A stretch of DNA of 47,430 bases, taken from NCBI GenBank assembly GCA_964619935.1, contig CAZUGO010000087.1, forward strand, positions 1-47,430, read 5' to 3'. Below, piece after piece: positions 24,585-33,799 of the stretch. Under the pieces are notes generated by a model, which searched no databases, was not told the origin of the DNA, and was given only the letters and a program-made list of their open reading frames with translations. This DNA is from CAZUGO01 sp964619935. Lineage in GTDB: Bacteria > Planctomycetota > Phycisphaerae > UBA1845 > CAIVHJ01. The first letter of the stretch is position 1; the number at the start of each line of letters is the position of its first letter. Position numbers and translations under genes: made by a program.

Positions 24585-25607
24585 GTGGATCTGAAAGGCA
24601 GCAAAGTTCTGGTGACCGGCGGATGTGGCTTTGTCGGGTCGAACTTGGTCGATCAACTGGTCACCGCCGAGCAGGTGGCCGAGGTCCGCATCATCGATAA
24701 CCTGACCCGCGGCATGTTGTCGAACATCGAATGGGCCCAGCAGCACGGCAATGTCGCGCTGATACCCAAGGACATCCGCAACTTCGATGACATCCGGCCG
24801 CACTTCGACGGCATCGACGTGGTGTTCCACCAGGCCGCGCTGCGCATTTCGGCCTGTGCATCCCACTGGCGAGAGTGCCAGGAGGTGCTGGTGGACGGTT
24901 CCTTTAATGTCGCCGAAGCCTGCGTGCAGGCCGGTGTCCAGAAGCTGATTGCCGCCAGCTCGGCGTCAGTGTACGGCATGGCCGACCGCTTTCCGACTGC
25001 CGAAGCGCACACCTGCAGCAACAACCGCACCCTGTATGGTGCGGCCAAGATCGCCAACGAGGCCTTGTACCGGGCCCTGCATCATATGGCCGGACTGGAC
25101 TACGTGGCGCTGCGCTACTTCAACGTCTACGGTCCGCGGATGGATGTGTTCGGCGTGTACACCGAGGTGCTGATTCGCTGGCTGGAACGGCTGGACCAGG
25201 GGTTGCCGCCGCAGGTGCATGGGGATGGGTCGCAGACCATGGACTTTGTGTTTGTCGGGGACGTGGTCCGGGCCAATGTTCTGGCGGCGCGCAGCCCAGT
25301 GACCGATGAGGTGTTGAACATCGGGTCAGGGCAGGAGGTCAGCCTGCTGGAACTGCTCGAGGTCCTGGCGCAGATCACCGGCCACGGCGACCTTCGACCC
25401 GAGTTCCTGCCGCCGGCCGGCATTAATCCGGTCCCACGCCGGTTGGCCGACAGCCGCAAGGCCTGGGAGGTGCTGGGCTTTGCCACCGAGGTCGACCTGC
25501 CCGAGGGACTCGCCGAGCTGGTTCGCTGGCGACGGGAGTTGATCGATCGCCAGGAACAGGCGGAGTGTCAGCCGACCGATGTCTGCGGCACTCCGTCGGT
25601 GCACTGA
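24585..25607 (+). CDS. NAD-dependent sugar epimerase/dehydratase (extended SDR)
   Basis: A 340-residue cytoplasmic enzyme. The Rossmann motif VLVTGGCGFVGSNL is at about 9-22. The catalytic set is ASSASVYG (S/T) and LYGAAKIANEAL (Y and K of Y-x-x-x-K). The block RYFNVYGPRMD is typical of UDP-glucose/UDP-glucuronate 4-epimerases and related nucleotide-sugar enzymes. The GTG start has AGGAAGGAG upstream at good spacing, which excludes the upstream frame. It is followed by the formyltransferase after 37 bases and probably makes the nucleotide-sugar precursor for this locus. The exact sugar is not readable. Confidence 0.88.
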   Translation: MDLKGSKVLVTGGCGFVGSNLVDQLVTAEQVAEVRIIDNLTRGMLSNIEWAQQHGNVALIPKDIRNFDDIRPHFDGIDVVFHQAALRISACASHWRECQEVLVDGSFNVAEACVQAGVQKLIAASSASVYGMADRFPTAEAHTCSNNRTLYGAAKIANEALYRALHHMAGLDYVALRYFNVYGPRMDVFGVYTEVLIRWLERLDQGLPPQVHGDGSQTMDFVFVGDVVRANVLAARSPVTDEVLNIGSGQEVSLLELLEVLAQITGHGDLRPEFLPPAGINPVPRRLADSRKAWEVLGFATEVDLPEGLAELVRWRRELIDRQEQAECQPTDVCGTPSVH

Positions 25608-25644
25608 CCGTCTGGTCGGCCAACACGCCGGAGGACGACAGATC

Positions 25645-26670
25645 ATGAGAACCTTGTTCATCGGCGGTACCCGCCGCGGCCTGACCGCACTCCAGGGGCT
25701 GGTGCAGGCCGGCGCCGACCTCGTCGGGATCATCAGTCTGACCCAGGACGACCACGAGACAGACCGTTGCGAACGGCACTTGCGGGCCTTGGCCGAATCC
25801 TGGAGTGTGCCCCTTTACGAGACCCGTTGCCTCAACGACCGCGATTATGCCGCACTCATTGCAGCCGAGTTGAGGCCTGAGATCGCCTTCGTCGTCGGAT
25901 GCCGCCGGCTGCTGGACCGCAGCGTGTATGAACTGCCGCCCCACGGCACGCTGGCGGTGCACGATTCGCTGCTGCCGGAGTATCGCGGATTCGCCCCCGT
26001 CAATTGGGCGATTCTCAACGGCGAATCGCACACCGGGGTCACCCTGTTCTACCTCAATGACCACATGGACGGCGGCGATATCGTGGCCAGTCGCGAGGTG
26101 CCGATCGGGCCGGACGACTACGCCGCGACCGTGTACCGGCGGATCTGTGATGCCACGGCGGACTTGCTGCGGGAGACCTACCCGCTGTTGGCCCGCGATC
26201 GCGCTGGGCGCCGTGTTCAGGATCCGCAGCGCGGCAGCCGCACCTGCAAACGGGTGCCCGCGGACGGGCTGATCGACTGGAACCACCCGGCGCTGGTGAT
26301 TTACAACCAGGTCCGGGCTCTGTCTGATCCCTTTCCGGGGGCGCACACCTTCTATCGCGGCCGCATGCTGTGGGTCTGGCGGGCCGAGCGCCTCGGCGAC
26401 GTGCCGCAGTTCAGCGGGCGGGTCCCCGGCAGGGTGGTCGCCATCGACCGATCCGGCGGTACGGCCGACGTGCTGACCGCAGACGGGCTGTTGCGGTTGT
26501 CGGAGGTCCAGCTCGCCGGCCAGGAGCGCCTGCCGCCGGCCGCGGTGTTCCGGTCGTTGGGCGATACCTTGGGGTTGCGGACCGCCGATCTGCTCCAGCG
26601 CATCGAACGGCTGGAAGCTCAACTCGCCGAGGTTCGTGCTGCCGGCGCCTGCCACCGGGTGATCGCATGA
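25645..26670 (+). CDS. Sugar N-formyltransferase-like protein
   Basis: A 341-residue protein of the formyltransferase fold (Met-tRNA formyltransferase/ArnA N-terminal group). It has AVHDSLLPEYRGFAPVNWAI and TGVTLFYLNDHMDGGDIV, the two catalytic blocks. H106 and D142 of the Asn-His-Asp triad are present, but the Asn two residues before the His is Ala (A104). Some sugar formyltransferase relatives also lack it, so this may be a subgroup trait rather than a dead enzyme. The C-terminal part resembles the formyltransferase C-domain. In context it would transfer a formyl group from formyl-tetrahydrofolate to an amino sugar made by the DegT gene. Its stop overlaps the next start (ATGA). Confidence 0.8.
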   Translation: MRTLFIGGTRRGLTALQGLVQAGADLVGIISLTQDDHETDRCERHLRALAESWSVPLYETRCLNDRDYAALIAAELRPEIAFVVGCRRLLDRSVYELPPHGTLAVHDSLLPEYRGFAPVNWAILNGESHTGVTLFYLNDHMDGGDIVASREVPIGPDDYAATVYRRICDATADLLRETYPLLARDRAGRRVQDPQRGSRTCKRVPADGLIDWNHPALVIYNQVRALSDPFPGAHTFYRGRMLWVWRAERLGDVPQFSGRVPGRVVAIDRSGGTADVLTADGLLRLSEVQLAGQERLPPAAVFRSLGDTLGLRTADLLQRIERLEAQLAEVRAAGACHRVIA

Positions 26671-27728
26671 TTGACGAGGCAGGCGACCGGGCCGCCCGAC
26701 ACCCGGACTCAGGACCACGCCCCCAGGTCTGGGTATTGGCTCCGGCGTACAACGAACAGGACAACCTGCCGGTGCTGCATCAGCGGTTGGATGCCATCGC
26801 CGAGGACAATCCAGAATATGAATTCCGATTCTTGATCGTCGATGACCACTCCAGCGATGCGACACCGGCGGTCGTGCGGCAACTCATTGATCGCGATCCT
26901 CGGGTGTGCGCTCTGCGGCTGGCCGGCAATCGTGGGTCGCACGCCGCGGTCACCGCCGGAATGGCCAGCGCCACCGGCGACTGCCTGGTGCTGTTGTCCA
27001 GCGACCTGCAGGATCCGCCGGAGTTGATCCCCGAATTGCTGCGCCGCTGGCAGGCGGGCGCCCAGATCGTCTGGGCGGTACGCCGGCAGTATCGCGGGGT
27101 CTCGACCTGGCAGCGGCTGTGCAGCCGGGTGTACTGGAGCATGATGGCCCGCATCCTGGGGCCGCGTGGTCCGGCTGGCGGCGCCGATTTCTTCCTGGCC
27201 GACCGCCGGGTCGTCGAGGTCTTCAACGACATGCCGGAGCGTAACCGCTCGGTCATGGCCATGCTGACCTGGATCGGCTTCGATCAGGACACCGTGCTCT
27301 ACGACAAGCAGCCGCGGCTCCACGGGCGGTCCAAGTGGAGCCTGTCGGACAAGGTCAAGTTTGCCATCGATTCGGTCACTGGGTACACGCACCTGCCCAT
27401 GCGGCTGATGTCGGTAACCGGCGTGGCGTTTATGGCGTTGGCACTGGGTTATGCCGTGTGGATCGTGATCAATGCCATCCAGGGCTCGCCGGCGGCCGGG
27501 TGGTCCAGCCTCATGGTGATCATGCTGCTGGCTTCGGGGCTGCAGATGGGCATGCTCGGTGTGCTCGGCGAGTACTTGTGGCGGACCCTCGACGAGACCC
27601 GCGGCCGGCCGACGTATGTCATCGAGCGGCGGCTTAACTTTCCGGCGGCCCGGACCGCTGCCGTTTCCGAGAAGGAGTCTCATGACAGCGCAACACACCA
27701 TTCCGCTTACGCGGCCGTGGATGGATGA
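26667..27728 (+). CDS. Family 2 glycosyltransferase, ArnC/DPM1-like (polyprenyl-phosphate transferase)
   Basis: A 353-residue enzyme. The N-terminal GT-A domain begins VWVLAPAYNEQDNLPVL and has DDHSSDATP and the catalytic SSDLQDPPE. The middle has the block RNRSVMAMLTWIGFD, seen in undecaprenyl-phosphate sugar transferases. Two C-terminal membrane helices (about 245-270 and 280-305) anchor it. This is the layout of ArnC, GtrB and dolichol-phosphate mannose synthase: it moves a sugar from a nucleotide to polyprenyl phosphate on the cytoplasmic face. The lipid-linked sugar would then be flipped and used by the GT-C-like membrane proteins nearby. It overlaps the formyltransferase by four bases and the DegT gene by 47 bases. 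Confidence 0.88.
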   Translation: MIDEAGDRAARHPDSGPRPQVWVLAPAYNEQDNLPVLHQRLDAIAEDNPEYEFRFLIVDDHSSDATPAVVRQLIDRDPRVCALRLAGNRGSHAAVTAGMASATGDCLVLLSSDLQDPPELIPELLRRWQAGAQIVWAVRRQYRGVSTWQRLCSRVYWSMMARILGPRGPAGGADFFLADRRVVEVFNDMPERNRSVMAMLTWIGFDQDTVLYDKQPRLHGRSKWSLSDKVKFAIDSVTGYTHLPMRLMSVTGVAFMALALGYAVWIVINAIQGSPAAGWSSLMVIMLLASGLQMGMLGVLGEYLWRTLDETRGRPTYVIERRLNFPAARTAAVSEKESHDSATHHSAYAAVDG

Positions 27729-28857
27729 GCTGGAGGCCGAGGCCGCGCGCCAGGTGCTGGTGTCCGGCTGGGTCACCCAGGGCCCGCAGGTCGCCGCCTT
27801 CGAACGCGACTTCGCCGAGTGGGTCGACGCCGATCATGCCTGTGCGGTGTCCAGTTGCACCGCCGCGTTGCACTTGGCGCTGCTGGCCATTGGCGCCGAA
27901 ACGGGCGACGAGATCGTCACCGTCAGCCACACCTTCGTGGCGACCGCCAACGCCGTGCGGCAATGCGGGGCGATGCCGGTGTTTGTGGACATCGATCCGG
28001 CGACGTTCAACATGGATCCGACCGCCGTTTCCCGAGCGATCACGGCCCGCACCCGTGGAATCCTGTGCGTGCACCAGATGGGGATGCCCTGCGACTTGAG
28101 CGCGATTGTCGGCATTGCCCGCCGGCACGGGTTACCGGTCATCGAGGATGCCGCCTGTGCCGCGGGCAGTGAGATCCGGCTGCGGGACGCCTGGCAGCGC
28201 ATCGGCAGACCCCACGGTGACATCGCCTGCTTCTCGTTTCATCCACGGAAACTGCTGACCACCGGCGAAGGCGGAATGCTGACCACGCACCACGCCGAGT
28301 GGGATGCCCGGTTTCGCCGCTGGCGGCAGCACGGCATGAGCGTTCCAGACAGCGTGCGTCACGGTTCGTCGGAAGTGGTCTTCGAGTCCTACGGTCACCT
28401 GGGATACAACTACCGCATGACCGACATCCAGGCGGCGGTCGGCCGCGTGCAGTTGGGCCGGCTGCCGGAAGTGGTCGCCCGGCGGCGGGGGCTGGCGGAT
28501 CGCTATCGCGAGTTGCTGTCCGCGATCGACGGCTTGGGGCTCCCGACGGAGCCGGCATGGGCCCGCAGCAACTGGCAGAGCTTCTGCGTGCGGCTGCCCG
28601 ACGGAGTCGACCAGCGCGCCGTGATGCAGTTCATGCTGGAGCACGGGGTGGCCACCCGCCGCGGAATCATGTGCTGCCACCAGGAGGCCGCCCATGCCGA
28701 TGTGCCGGTTCGGGCCCGATTGGATGCATCACGCGAGGCCCGGGATCGCAGCATCGTCTTGCCGCTGTTTCATGAGCTGACCGCGGAACAACAGCAACAC
28801 GTGGCCACCCTCTTGGAGCACGCATGCCGGCACAAGCCCTGTCATACGTCGGTGTAG
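27682..28857 (+). CDS. DegT/DnrJ/EryC1/ArnB-family sugar aminotransferase
   Basis: A 391-residue PLP-dependent enzyme. It opens with IPLTRPWMDELEAEA and LVSGWVTQGPQVAAFE, typical of the family. PLP contacts are in SSCTAALHLAL and VIEDAACAAG. The Schiff-base lysine is in FSFHPRKLLTTGEGGM. It ends in the usual R-x-x-F-x-P-x-H-like region YRMTDIQAAVGRVQLGRL. It transfers an amino group to a keto-sugar nucleotide. With the neighbouring formyltransferase and ArnC-like transferase it suggests synthesis of a formylated amino sugar on a lipid carrier. AAGGAG lies five bases before the ATG. Confidence 0.92.
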   Translation: MTAQHTIPLTRPWMDELEAEAARQVLVSGWVTQGPQVAAFERDFAEWVDADHACAVSSCTAALHLALLAIGAETGDEIVTVSHTFVATANAVRQCGAMPVFVDIDPATFNMDPTAVSRAITARTRGILCVHQMGMPCDLSAIVGIARRHGLPVIEDAACAAGSEIRLRDAWQRIGRPHGDIACFSFHPRKLLTTGEGGMLTTHHAEWDARFRRWRQHGMSVPDSVRHGSSEVVFESYGHLGYNYRMTDIQAAVGRVQLGRLPEVVARRRGLADRYRELLSAIDGLGLPTEPAWARSNWQSFCVRLPDGVDQRAVMQFMLEHGVATRRGIMCCHQEAAHADVPVRARLDASREARDRSIVLPLFHELTAEQQQHVATLLEHACRHKPCHTSV

Positions 28858-30845
28858 GCCTGCCGTCCGCACCGTCGCCACGAGTGCCGTGGTGGGCCTG
28901 GGTGGTGCCCGGCCTGGTCTGCGTGTTGTTCCTGACGCTGTTCTGGCCGCGGCCGTACGCCATCCCGCGCAGCGATGCATTGACCTACTACGACGCCGCC
29001 CGGCACCTGGCGGCAGAAGGTCGCTACTATTCCGACATCTGGGAGCGTCCGGCGACGCCGGTGACGGCACATCCGCCACTGTTCTCGATGTTGTGGGCTG
29101 CGGCCATGGCGACGGGCCTGCCGGTGGTGTCGGCGCTGTACGGGCTGCAGGCCGGCTTTCTATTCCTCATGGGTGCCGCCGGGGGGGCGTTGTCCTATCG
29201 CAGCACTCGATCGGCCACCGGGCCGCTGATCTGGACGGTCCTGAGTTGCGGGTGGCCGGGGGGCGCCAACTGGTTGTACTGGATCCGTCCCATGACCGAA
29301 GCCGGCAACGCCTGCTGCCTGGTGGTGGTGGCCTGGGCGGCGACCATCGCCTGCACCGCCGGCGCCCGGCGGGCGATTCCCTGGCTGCTGCTGGCGTGTG
29401 GTGTTGCCGGCCTGTCGATGACCCTCAAAGGAACGGGTTTGTTTACATTCCCGGTGCTCGGTGTGGTCAGCCTGGTGGTCTGGCGGCGCCACGGTGGGGC
29501 GCGGGCGGTGTGGATTCCGCTGGCCGGCGCCGCACTCATGGCCCTGCCCTACAGTGTCTGGATGGTGCGGAATCTGGTTCTGATCGGGCGCGCAGAGAGC
29601 GACAAATTCACCCATCCGCCGGCCTTTGCCTTGTTCCTGATCCGCGAGCCGAGCACCGCCATCATCCATTGGCTGTTGCCGTCGCAGCTCGCCGCACACT
29701 GGGCGGACCGATTACCGCCGCTGCTGGTGATGGGCAGCTTCGTGCTGGTGATCCTCCTGTTGTGCCTGCAGGCCTGGCGGCGGCGCTGTCTGGCGGCGCT
29801 GCTCCCGGGGACCCTGGCGGGATGTTCGGTTGTCGCCATGGGCGGGCTGATGCTGTTCATTTACACCCACGAGCAGCGCTACTGGAGCACCTTGATCCCC
29901 TGCCTGGCGGCGGCGGTTCTGGGGGTTCGAGCGCCGCGGCACCCGCTGCTCCGCCTGCTGTTTCGGATGGCCGTAACCGCGGGCTTGCTGTACTGCTGGG
30001 CACGGTTCACCACCTCGCGGCGCACCTTGTGGTTCACGACGCCCGCGGGCTTTGTTGCCCAGCAGGCATTGCTGGCGGCGGCCCTGTGGCTGGCATTGCG
30101 GCGGATCCATCATGACCTGCGCTGTCTGCTGTGCAGCCATTCGCGGCGGTGGTGGGCCCAGGGTCTGGCCGCAGCCCTGTGCGGCGCGACCGCCCTGGCG
30201 TATTGGCGCTTCGCCAATGAACCGCGGCCGTTGTGGACGCTGGCGCCGTTGCTCGGGCTGGGTGTCGTATTGTGGGTGCCGTTTGGGCGGCGCGGCTGGG
30301 CCTGCGGCCTGCGCGGGCTGGCCGCGACCGCGGTGTTCGCCCTGACCTGGTTCCAGGGCCAGTGGTCGCGGGACGAAGTACCCCGGCGGGCTTCACTGAC
30401 CTACGATCACCACGGGGTGGCCCTCGAGGTTCGACCGGATGAACTGCGTGCCCGGCAGCGGGTGCTGGCGGGATCCTGGCCGCGGCTGTACTCGTCCAAC
30501 TGCCACGAGCGCTTCGCCGACTTGTTTGGAGACCACGCCCTGATCCGGCCGCCGAATTACCTGCGACTGGATCGCGCCGCCCAGGGGCTGCCGCAACTGC
30601 CCGAGCATGAGCTTCAGGTCCGCCGCCGCTGGTTGGCCGACTTGCGGCAGCGCGGCATCAAGGAGCCATTCGTGATGATCTACCTGACCCGCGTGCCCCA
30701 GCGGAACTGGAGCTACGGGCCGGAGGCCCTTGCCGATCTGGATGGATTGAAAGTCACCATGATCGAGCGCACCAAGGATTACCAAATCGCCATTTGCGAA
30801 CTGACCGACCCTGTCGCGCAGTCCACCCCGCGGCCTGGACCGTGA
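28824..30845 (+). CDS. Large polytopic membrane protein, GT-C glycosyltransferase-like
   Basis: A 673-residue protein with about twelve predicted membrane helices and a soluble C-terminal third (from about 510). In the first extracytoplasmic loop it has PRSDALTYYDAARHLAAEGR, in the place of the acidic catalytic motif of GT39/GT83-type enzymes, and later TAHPPLFSMLWAAAM, a common H-P-P-L motif of this class. The start overlaps the DegT gene by 34 bases with TTGGAG upstream, so it belongs to the same operon and probably uses the lipid-linked sugar made there. The acceptor is unknown. Confidence 0.72.
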   Translation: MPAQALSYVGVGLPSAPSPRVPWWAWVVPGLVCVLFLTLFWPRPYAIPRSDALTYYDAARHLAAEGRYYSDIWERPATPVTAHPPLFSMLWAAAMATGLPVVSALYGLQAGFLFLMGAAGGALSYRSTRSATGPLIWTVLSCGWPGGANWLYWIRPMTEAGNACCLVVVAWAATIACTAGARRAIPWLLLACGVAGLSMTLKGTGLFTFPVLGVVSLVVWRRHGGARAVWIPLAGAALMALPYSVWMVRNLVLIGRAESDKFTHPPAFALFLIREPSTAIIHWLLPSQLAAHWADRLPPLLVMGSFVLVILLLCLQAWRRRCLAALLPGTLAGCSVVAMGGLMLFIYTHEQRYWSTLIPCLAAAVLGVRAPRHPLLRLLFRMAVTAGLLYCWARFTTSRRTLWFTTPAGFVAQQALLAAALWLALRRIHHDLRCLLCSHSRRWWAQGLAAALCGATALAYWRFANEPRPLWTLAPLLGLGVVLWVPFGRRGWACGLRGLAATAVFALTWFQGQWSRDEVPRRASLTYDHHGVALEVRPDELRARQRVLAGSWPRLYSSNCHERFADLFGDHALIRPPNYLRLDRAAQGLPQLPEHELQVRRRWLADLRQRGIKEPFVMIYLTRVPQRNWSYGPEALADLDGLKVTMIERTKDYQIAICELTDPVAQSTPRPGP

Positions 30846-30918
30846 GTGAAGCATCGCGGCTGGGCAAGCCGGCCGGGACGCGATCATGCCCAAGGGTGTG
30901 GCTGGCGCGAGCAGTCGC

Positions 30919-32622
30919 TCACGGCTGCGGTGGCGGCTCCTGCGGGGCGCCGCGGTGACGGGCACCCGCCCATTGATCAAACCACTGCTGGCGTTGTTCC
31001 GCCGCCGGCAGAGGCAACACCATCATCCGCAGCGGCCGGCTGCCCAGCACCGTCCGGCCGTGGCGGTCGAAGCCTTCGAAGCGCAGCGCCGGAACGGTTA
31101 GGAAGTGCGGCGCCTCACAGATGGGCTGCAGGTCCGGCGGTTCCCGAAAGGCGGTCGCCGGAAAAATGGTGGCCACGTTAGCCAGCACGACGGCGCTGCC
31201 TTCGTGCCCGGGAAATACCGGTGCTTCATGCAGGCGGCGATCCAACTCCGGGTAATCCGGTCGCATCATGTCGGTACCGCCGATCGAGGTCACGTATGCC
31301 GCAATACCGGTGCCGGAGGAAACGCACGTGCGTGCGAAGCGCCCGGGGCTCACCAGGCCGAAGAACGGCTGCAGGTTCCAGCAAGCCCAGACCGCCAGCA
31401 CCAGCGCCGCAACATGAATCGTCCCCGGCCACCGTCGGGCACCGGCGTTCGAGCCGGCCAGGCCCCAGCCCGCGACCACGCACACCAGCGGCAGGATCTG
31501 AAAAACCAGGCGACCATAGAGCACCGTGCCGGTGCGGGCAGCGTCCACCAAGTGGAAGATGTACCACAACGGCAGGGCCGCGGCACACACCGCCAGGGCG
31601 GTGGATGGCCGCTCGCCGCGCATCAGGCGAAGCGCCGCGAAGGCGCTTCCCATTCCGAGGATGAGCGTCATTCCACGATCCGCGGCCCAGAGGTATTCGA
31701 AAGGCAAACGCCAGGTCTCGCCGGCATCGCCCTGGGTGATGGTCCGCGCCAGGGCCTGCAGGCTGGCCACATAAGTCGGCCCCCAGCCCGCGAGGGACAG
31801 CAACTGCCAGGCACCCAGAACGCCGGCGATTCCCAGTGCCAGCCATCGACCCCGGCACAACACAACGGGCATCCGCCAGCGCTGCCCGACCCCCGCCAGC
31901 ATTCCCAACGGCAGAACCAGGTCATAGCAACCCGGGTAGCTGCTGATCGCCAGCCCAAACAGTGCCCCGCTGACCAGGAGCCGGCGGCCCGGATCGGTCG
32001 CGGCGGGGTGGGGGATGGCCAGCAAGGCGCCCAGGACATAAGTCTGAGCGCACACATACGGCACCAGGAAATGAACGTAGTAGATGCCCGGCGCCAGCAG
32101 TCCGTAGAGCAGGGCCGCCCAGGCGGCCGCCTGCAGGCTGCCGCCGCAGCGGCGGGCCAGGAGCCAGACCCCGACCCCGTTGGCAACGGACAACAGTGCA
32201 GTCCAACCTGCCGGAATCCAACTGCTGTCCAAGGGGTCGATGTGCCAGCCGCGCAGCAGCAGCCACTGGATCAGGGCCGGCGGCAGATAGGTGCAGACGA
32301 ATCCCGGGCGCGCTTTGGCTTTGAACAGGGTGGTCACGGCCTGGGCGGGCTGCAAATCGGCGACCCCATCCCAGAAGCGGATGCACAGATCGTAACGGTG
32401 CTCGTCGGGAAAGAAGTAGTGTCCTTGCGCGGCCATGGCCAGGCGCAACCCAATGGCGACCACCAGAGCGGCACCCACCGACAGCGGCAGTGACCGGCTG
32501 CAGAAGCGCGCGGCGGTTCGCCACGACGGCACCACGCCGCGCCCGGCGCCGGCGGCGGGCAGCCCGCAAACCGGCAGGGTTGAGTCCTGAAGGGCACACA
32601 CGTCACCCGTGTTATCGGTCAT
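30919..32622 (-). CDS. Large polytopic membrane protein, GT-C glycosyltransferase-like
   Basis: About 567 residues with roughly ten to twelve membrane helices and a soluble C-terminal part. The first loop carries YFFPDEHRYD, the D-E pair expected in GT39-like catalytic loops, and later KARPGFVCTYLPPALIQWLL. It converges with the preceding glycoconjugate operon 73 bases away and is divergent from selD. The open frame extends to 32748, but the ATG at 32622 is the likeliest start because it lies just before the first hydrophobic region; 24 residues further upstream is an alternative. The ribosome binding site is weak, so the start is uncertain. Confidence 0.7.
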   Translation of the reverse strand: MTDNTGDVCALQDSTLPVCGLPAAGAGRGVVPSWRTAARFCSRSLPLSVGAALVVAIGLRLAMAAQGHYFFPDEHRYDLCIRFWDGVADLQPAQAVTTLFKAKARPGFVCTYLPPALIQWLLLRGWHIDPLDSSWIPAGWTALLSVANGVGVWLLARRCGGSLQAAAWAALLYGLLAPGIYYVHFLVPYVCAQTYVLGALLAIPHPAATDPGRRLLVSGALFGLAISSYPGCYDLVLPLGMLAGVGQRWRMPVVLCRGRWLALGIAGVLGAWQLLSLAGWGPTYVASLQALARTITQGDAGETWRLPFEYLWAADRGMTLILGMGSAFAALRLMRGERPSTALAVCAAALPLWYIFHLVDAARTGTVLYGRLVFQILPLVCVVAGWGLAGSNAGARRWPGTIHVAALVLAVWACWNLQPFFGLVSPGRFARTCVSSGTGIAAYVTSIGGTDMMRPDYPELDRRLHEAPVFPGHEGSAVVLANVATIFPATAFREPPDLQPICEAPHFLTVPALRFEGFDRHGRTVLGSRPLRMMVLPLPAAEQRQQWFDQWAGARHRGAPQEPPPQP

Positions 32623-32711
32623 TCGGCGGGGTGAGTTCAGCGGTACGCAGGCGCTTCGGGTTCTTCGCCACCCAGCCATCGGCTGTGGGCCGGCCGGGCG
32701 ATTCTCGGTCG

Positions 32712-32741
32712 CTGGCAGAGAGCGCTGCCAACGTCTAGAAT
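32712..32741 (+). promoter_or_regulatory. Putative selD promoter, transcript would begin at the start codon
   Basis: CTGGCA (32712-32717), an 18-base spacer and TAGAAT (32736-32741, five of six consensus bases). The transcript start would fall at about 32748-32749, the A of the ATG, so the mRNA would be leaderless. This agrees with the lack of any Shine-Dalgarno site before selD. Confidence 0.4.
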
Positions 32742-32748
32742 CAAGCAC

Positions 32749-33789
32749 ATGGGTAAGAAGATCAGACTTACCGATTATGCCAACTGCGCCGGCTGAGCCG
32801 GCAAGCTGCCGATGGGCAGCCTGGCGCAGGTGCTGCGCGACTTACCGCCGAGTGCGGATCCGAACCTGCTCGTCAATTCTCAAGGGTTTGACGATGCGGG
32901 GGTGTACCGGGTGCGCGATGACCTGGCACTGGTCCAGACGGTCGATTTCTTTCCACCGCTGGTGGATGATGCTGAGGCTTTCGGCCGGATCGCGGCGGCC
33001 AACAGTCTCAGCGATGTCTACGCCATGGGGGGGCTGCCGCTAACCTGTCTGAACATCGTCGCCTTTCCCGACGATCGCCTGCCGCTGAGTCTCCTCGGCG
33101 ACATTTTGCGCGGCGGGGCGGCCGTGGTGCAGCAGGCCGATGCCGTGATTGCCGGCGGCCATTCGGTACGTGACAGCGAGATCAAGTACGGACTGGCGGT
33201 CACCGGCGTGGTCCATCCGCAGCACATCATCACCAATAGCGGCGCCCAGGCAGGCGATCGGCTGATCCTGACCAAGCCGATCGGCAGCGGGAATCTGACC
33301 ACCGCCTTCAAGAAGGGCCAGCTCAGTGAGACCGAGCTGCAGCCGTGCATCACGATCATGAGCACCCTCAATCGCGCGGCGGCCCAGGCGATGATCGAGG
33401 TCGGGGTGCATGCCGCCACCGACATCACCGGTTTCGGGTTGATCGGTCACGCCCACGAAGTGGCCGTGGCATCCGCGGTCACGATCACGCTGCACGCCGC
33501 CGCGGTCCCGCTGATGGATCACACCTGGGACATGGCCAGGAAGAAAATGTTCACCCGGGCGGCCGCCGCCAACCTGGAGTGCGTCGGGCCGGACCTGGAT
33601 CCCGGTGGCGTGGACGAACTGCGGGTCAAAGTACTGGCCGAGGCCCAGACCTCCGGCGGGCTGTTGGTCAGTGTCGCCGCTGATCGGGCGGACCTGCTGG
33701 TGCAGGCCCTGGAACGTCACGGCGTGACGGTCGCCTGTGTGATCGGCGAGGTCGGTGCCCACAGCGACCGGACCATCGTGCTGCGCTAG
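32749..33789 (+). CDS. selD: Selenophosphate synthase, itself a selenoprotein (UGA = Sec16)
   Basis: A 346-residue enzyme that makes selenophosphate from selenide and ATP, the selenium donor for Sec-tRNA. The N-terminus reads MGKKIRLTDYANCAG, then TGA (32794-32796), then AGKLPMGSLAQVL. In SelD the catalytic position is Cys or Sec followed closely by a conserved Lys (E. coli C17 and K20), so U16 and K19 align with it. Further motifs: QTVDFFPPLVDDAEAFGRIA, NSLSDVYAMGG, GGHSVRDSEIKYGLAVTG, ATDITGFGLIGHAHE. Simple ORF calling starts at the ATG at 32812 and loses the catalytic residue. A bSECIS-like hairpin follows the TGA directly. There is no ribosome binding site, and a possible promoter would give a leaderless transcript. 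The gene ends in a hairpin shared with the convergent zinc-ribbon membrane protein. Other Sec genes (selA, selB, tRNA-Sec) are not in the window. Confidence 0.93.
32797..32825 (+). promoter_or_regulatory. Bacterial SECIS element of selD
   Basis: Directly after the UGA: GCCGG (32797-32801) pairs with CTGGC (32821-32825, one G-U pair). After a CAA bulge, GCTGCC (32805-32810) pairs with GGCAGC (32815-32820) around a four-base loop GATG. The loop starts with G, as in known bSECIS elements, and lies 14 bases after the UGA, slightly nearer than the usual minimum. Confidence 0.72.
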
Positions 33790-33799
33790 GTCGCTGGGT

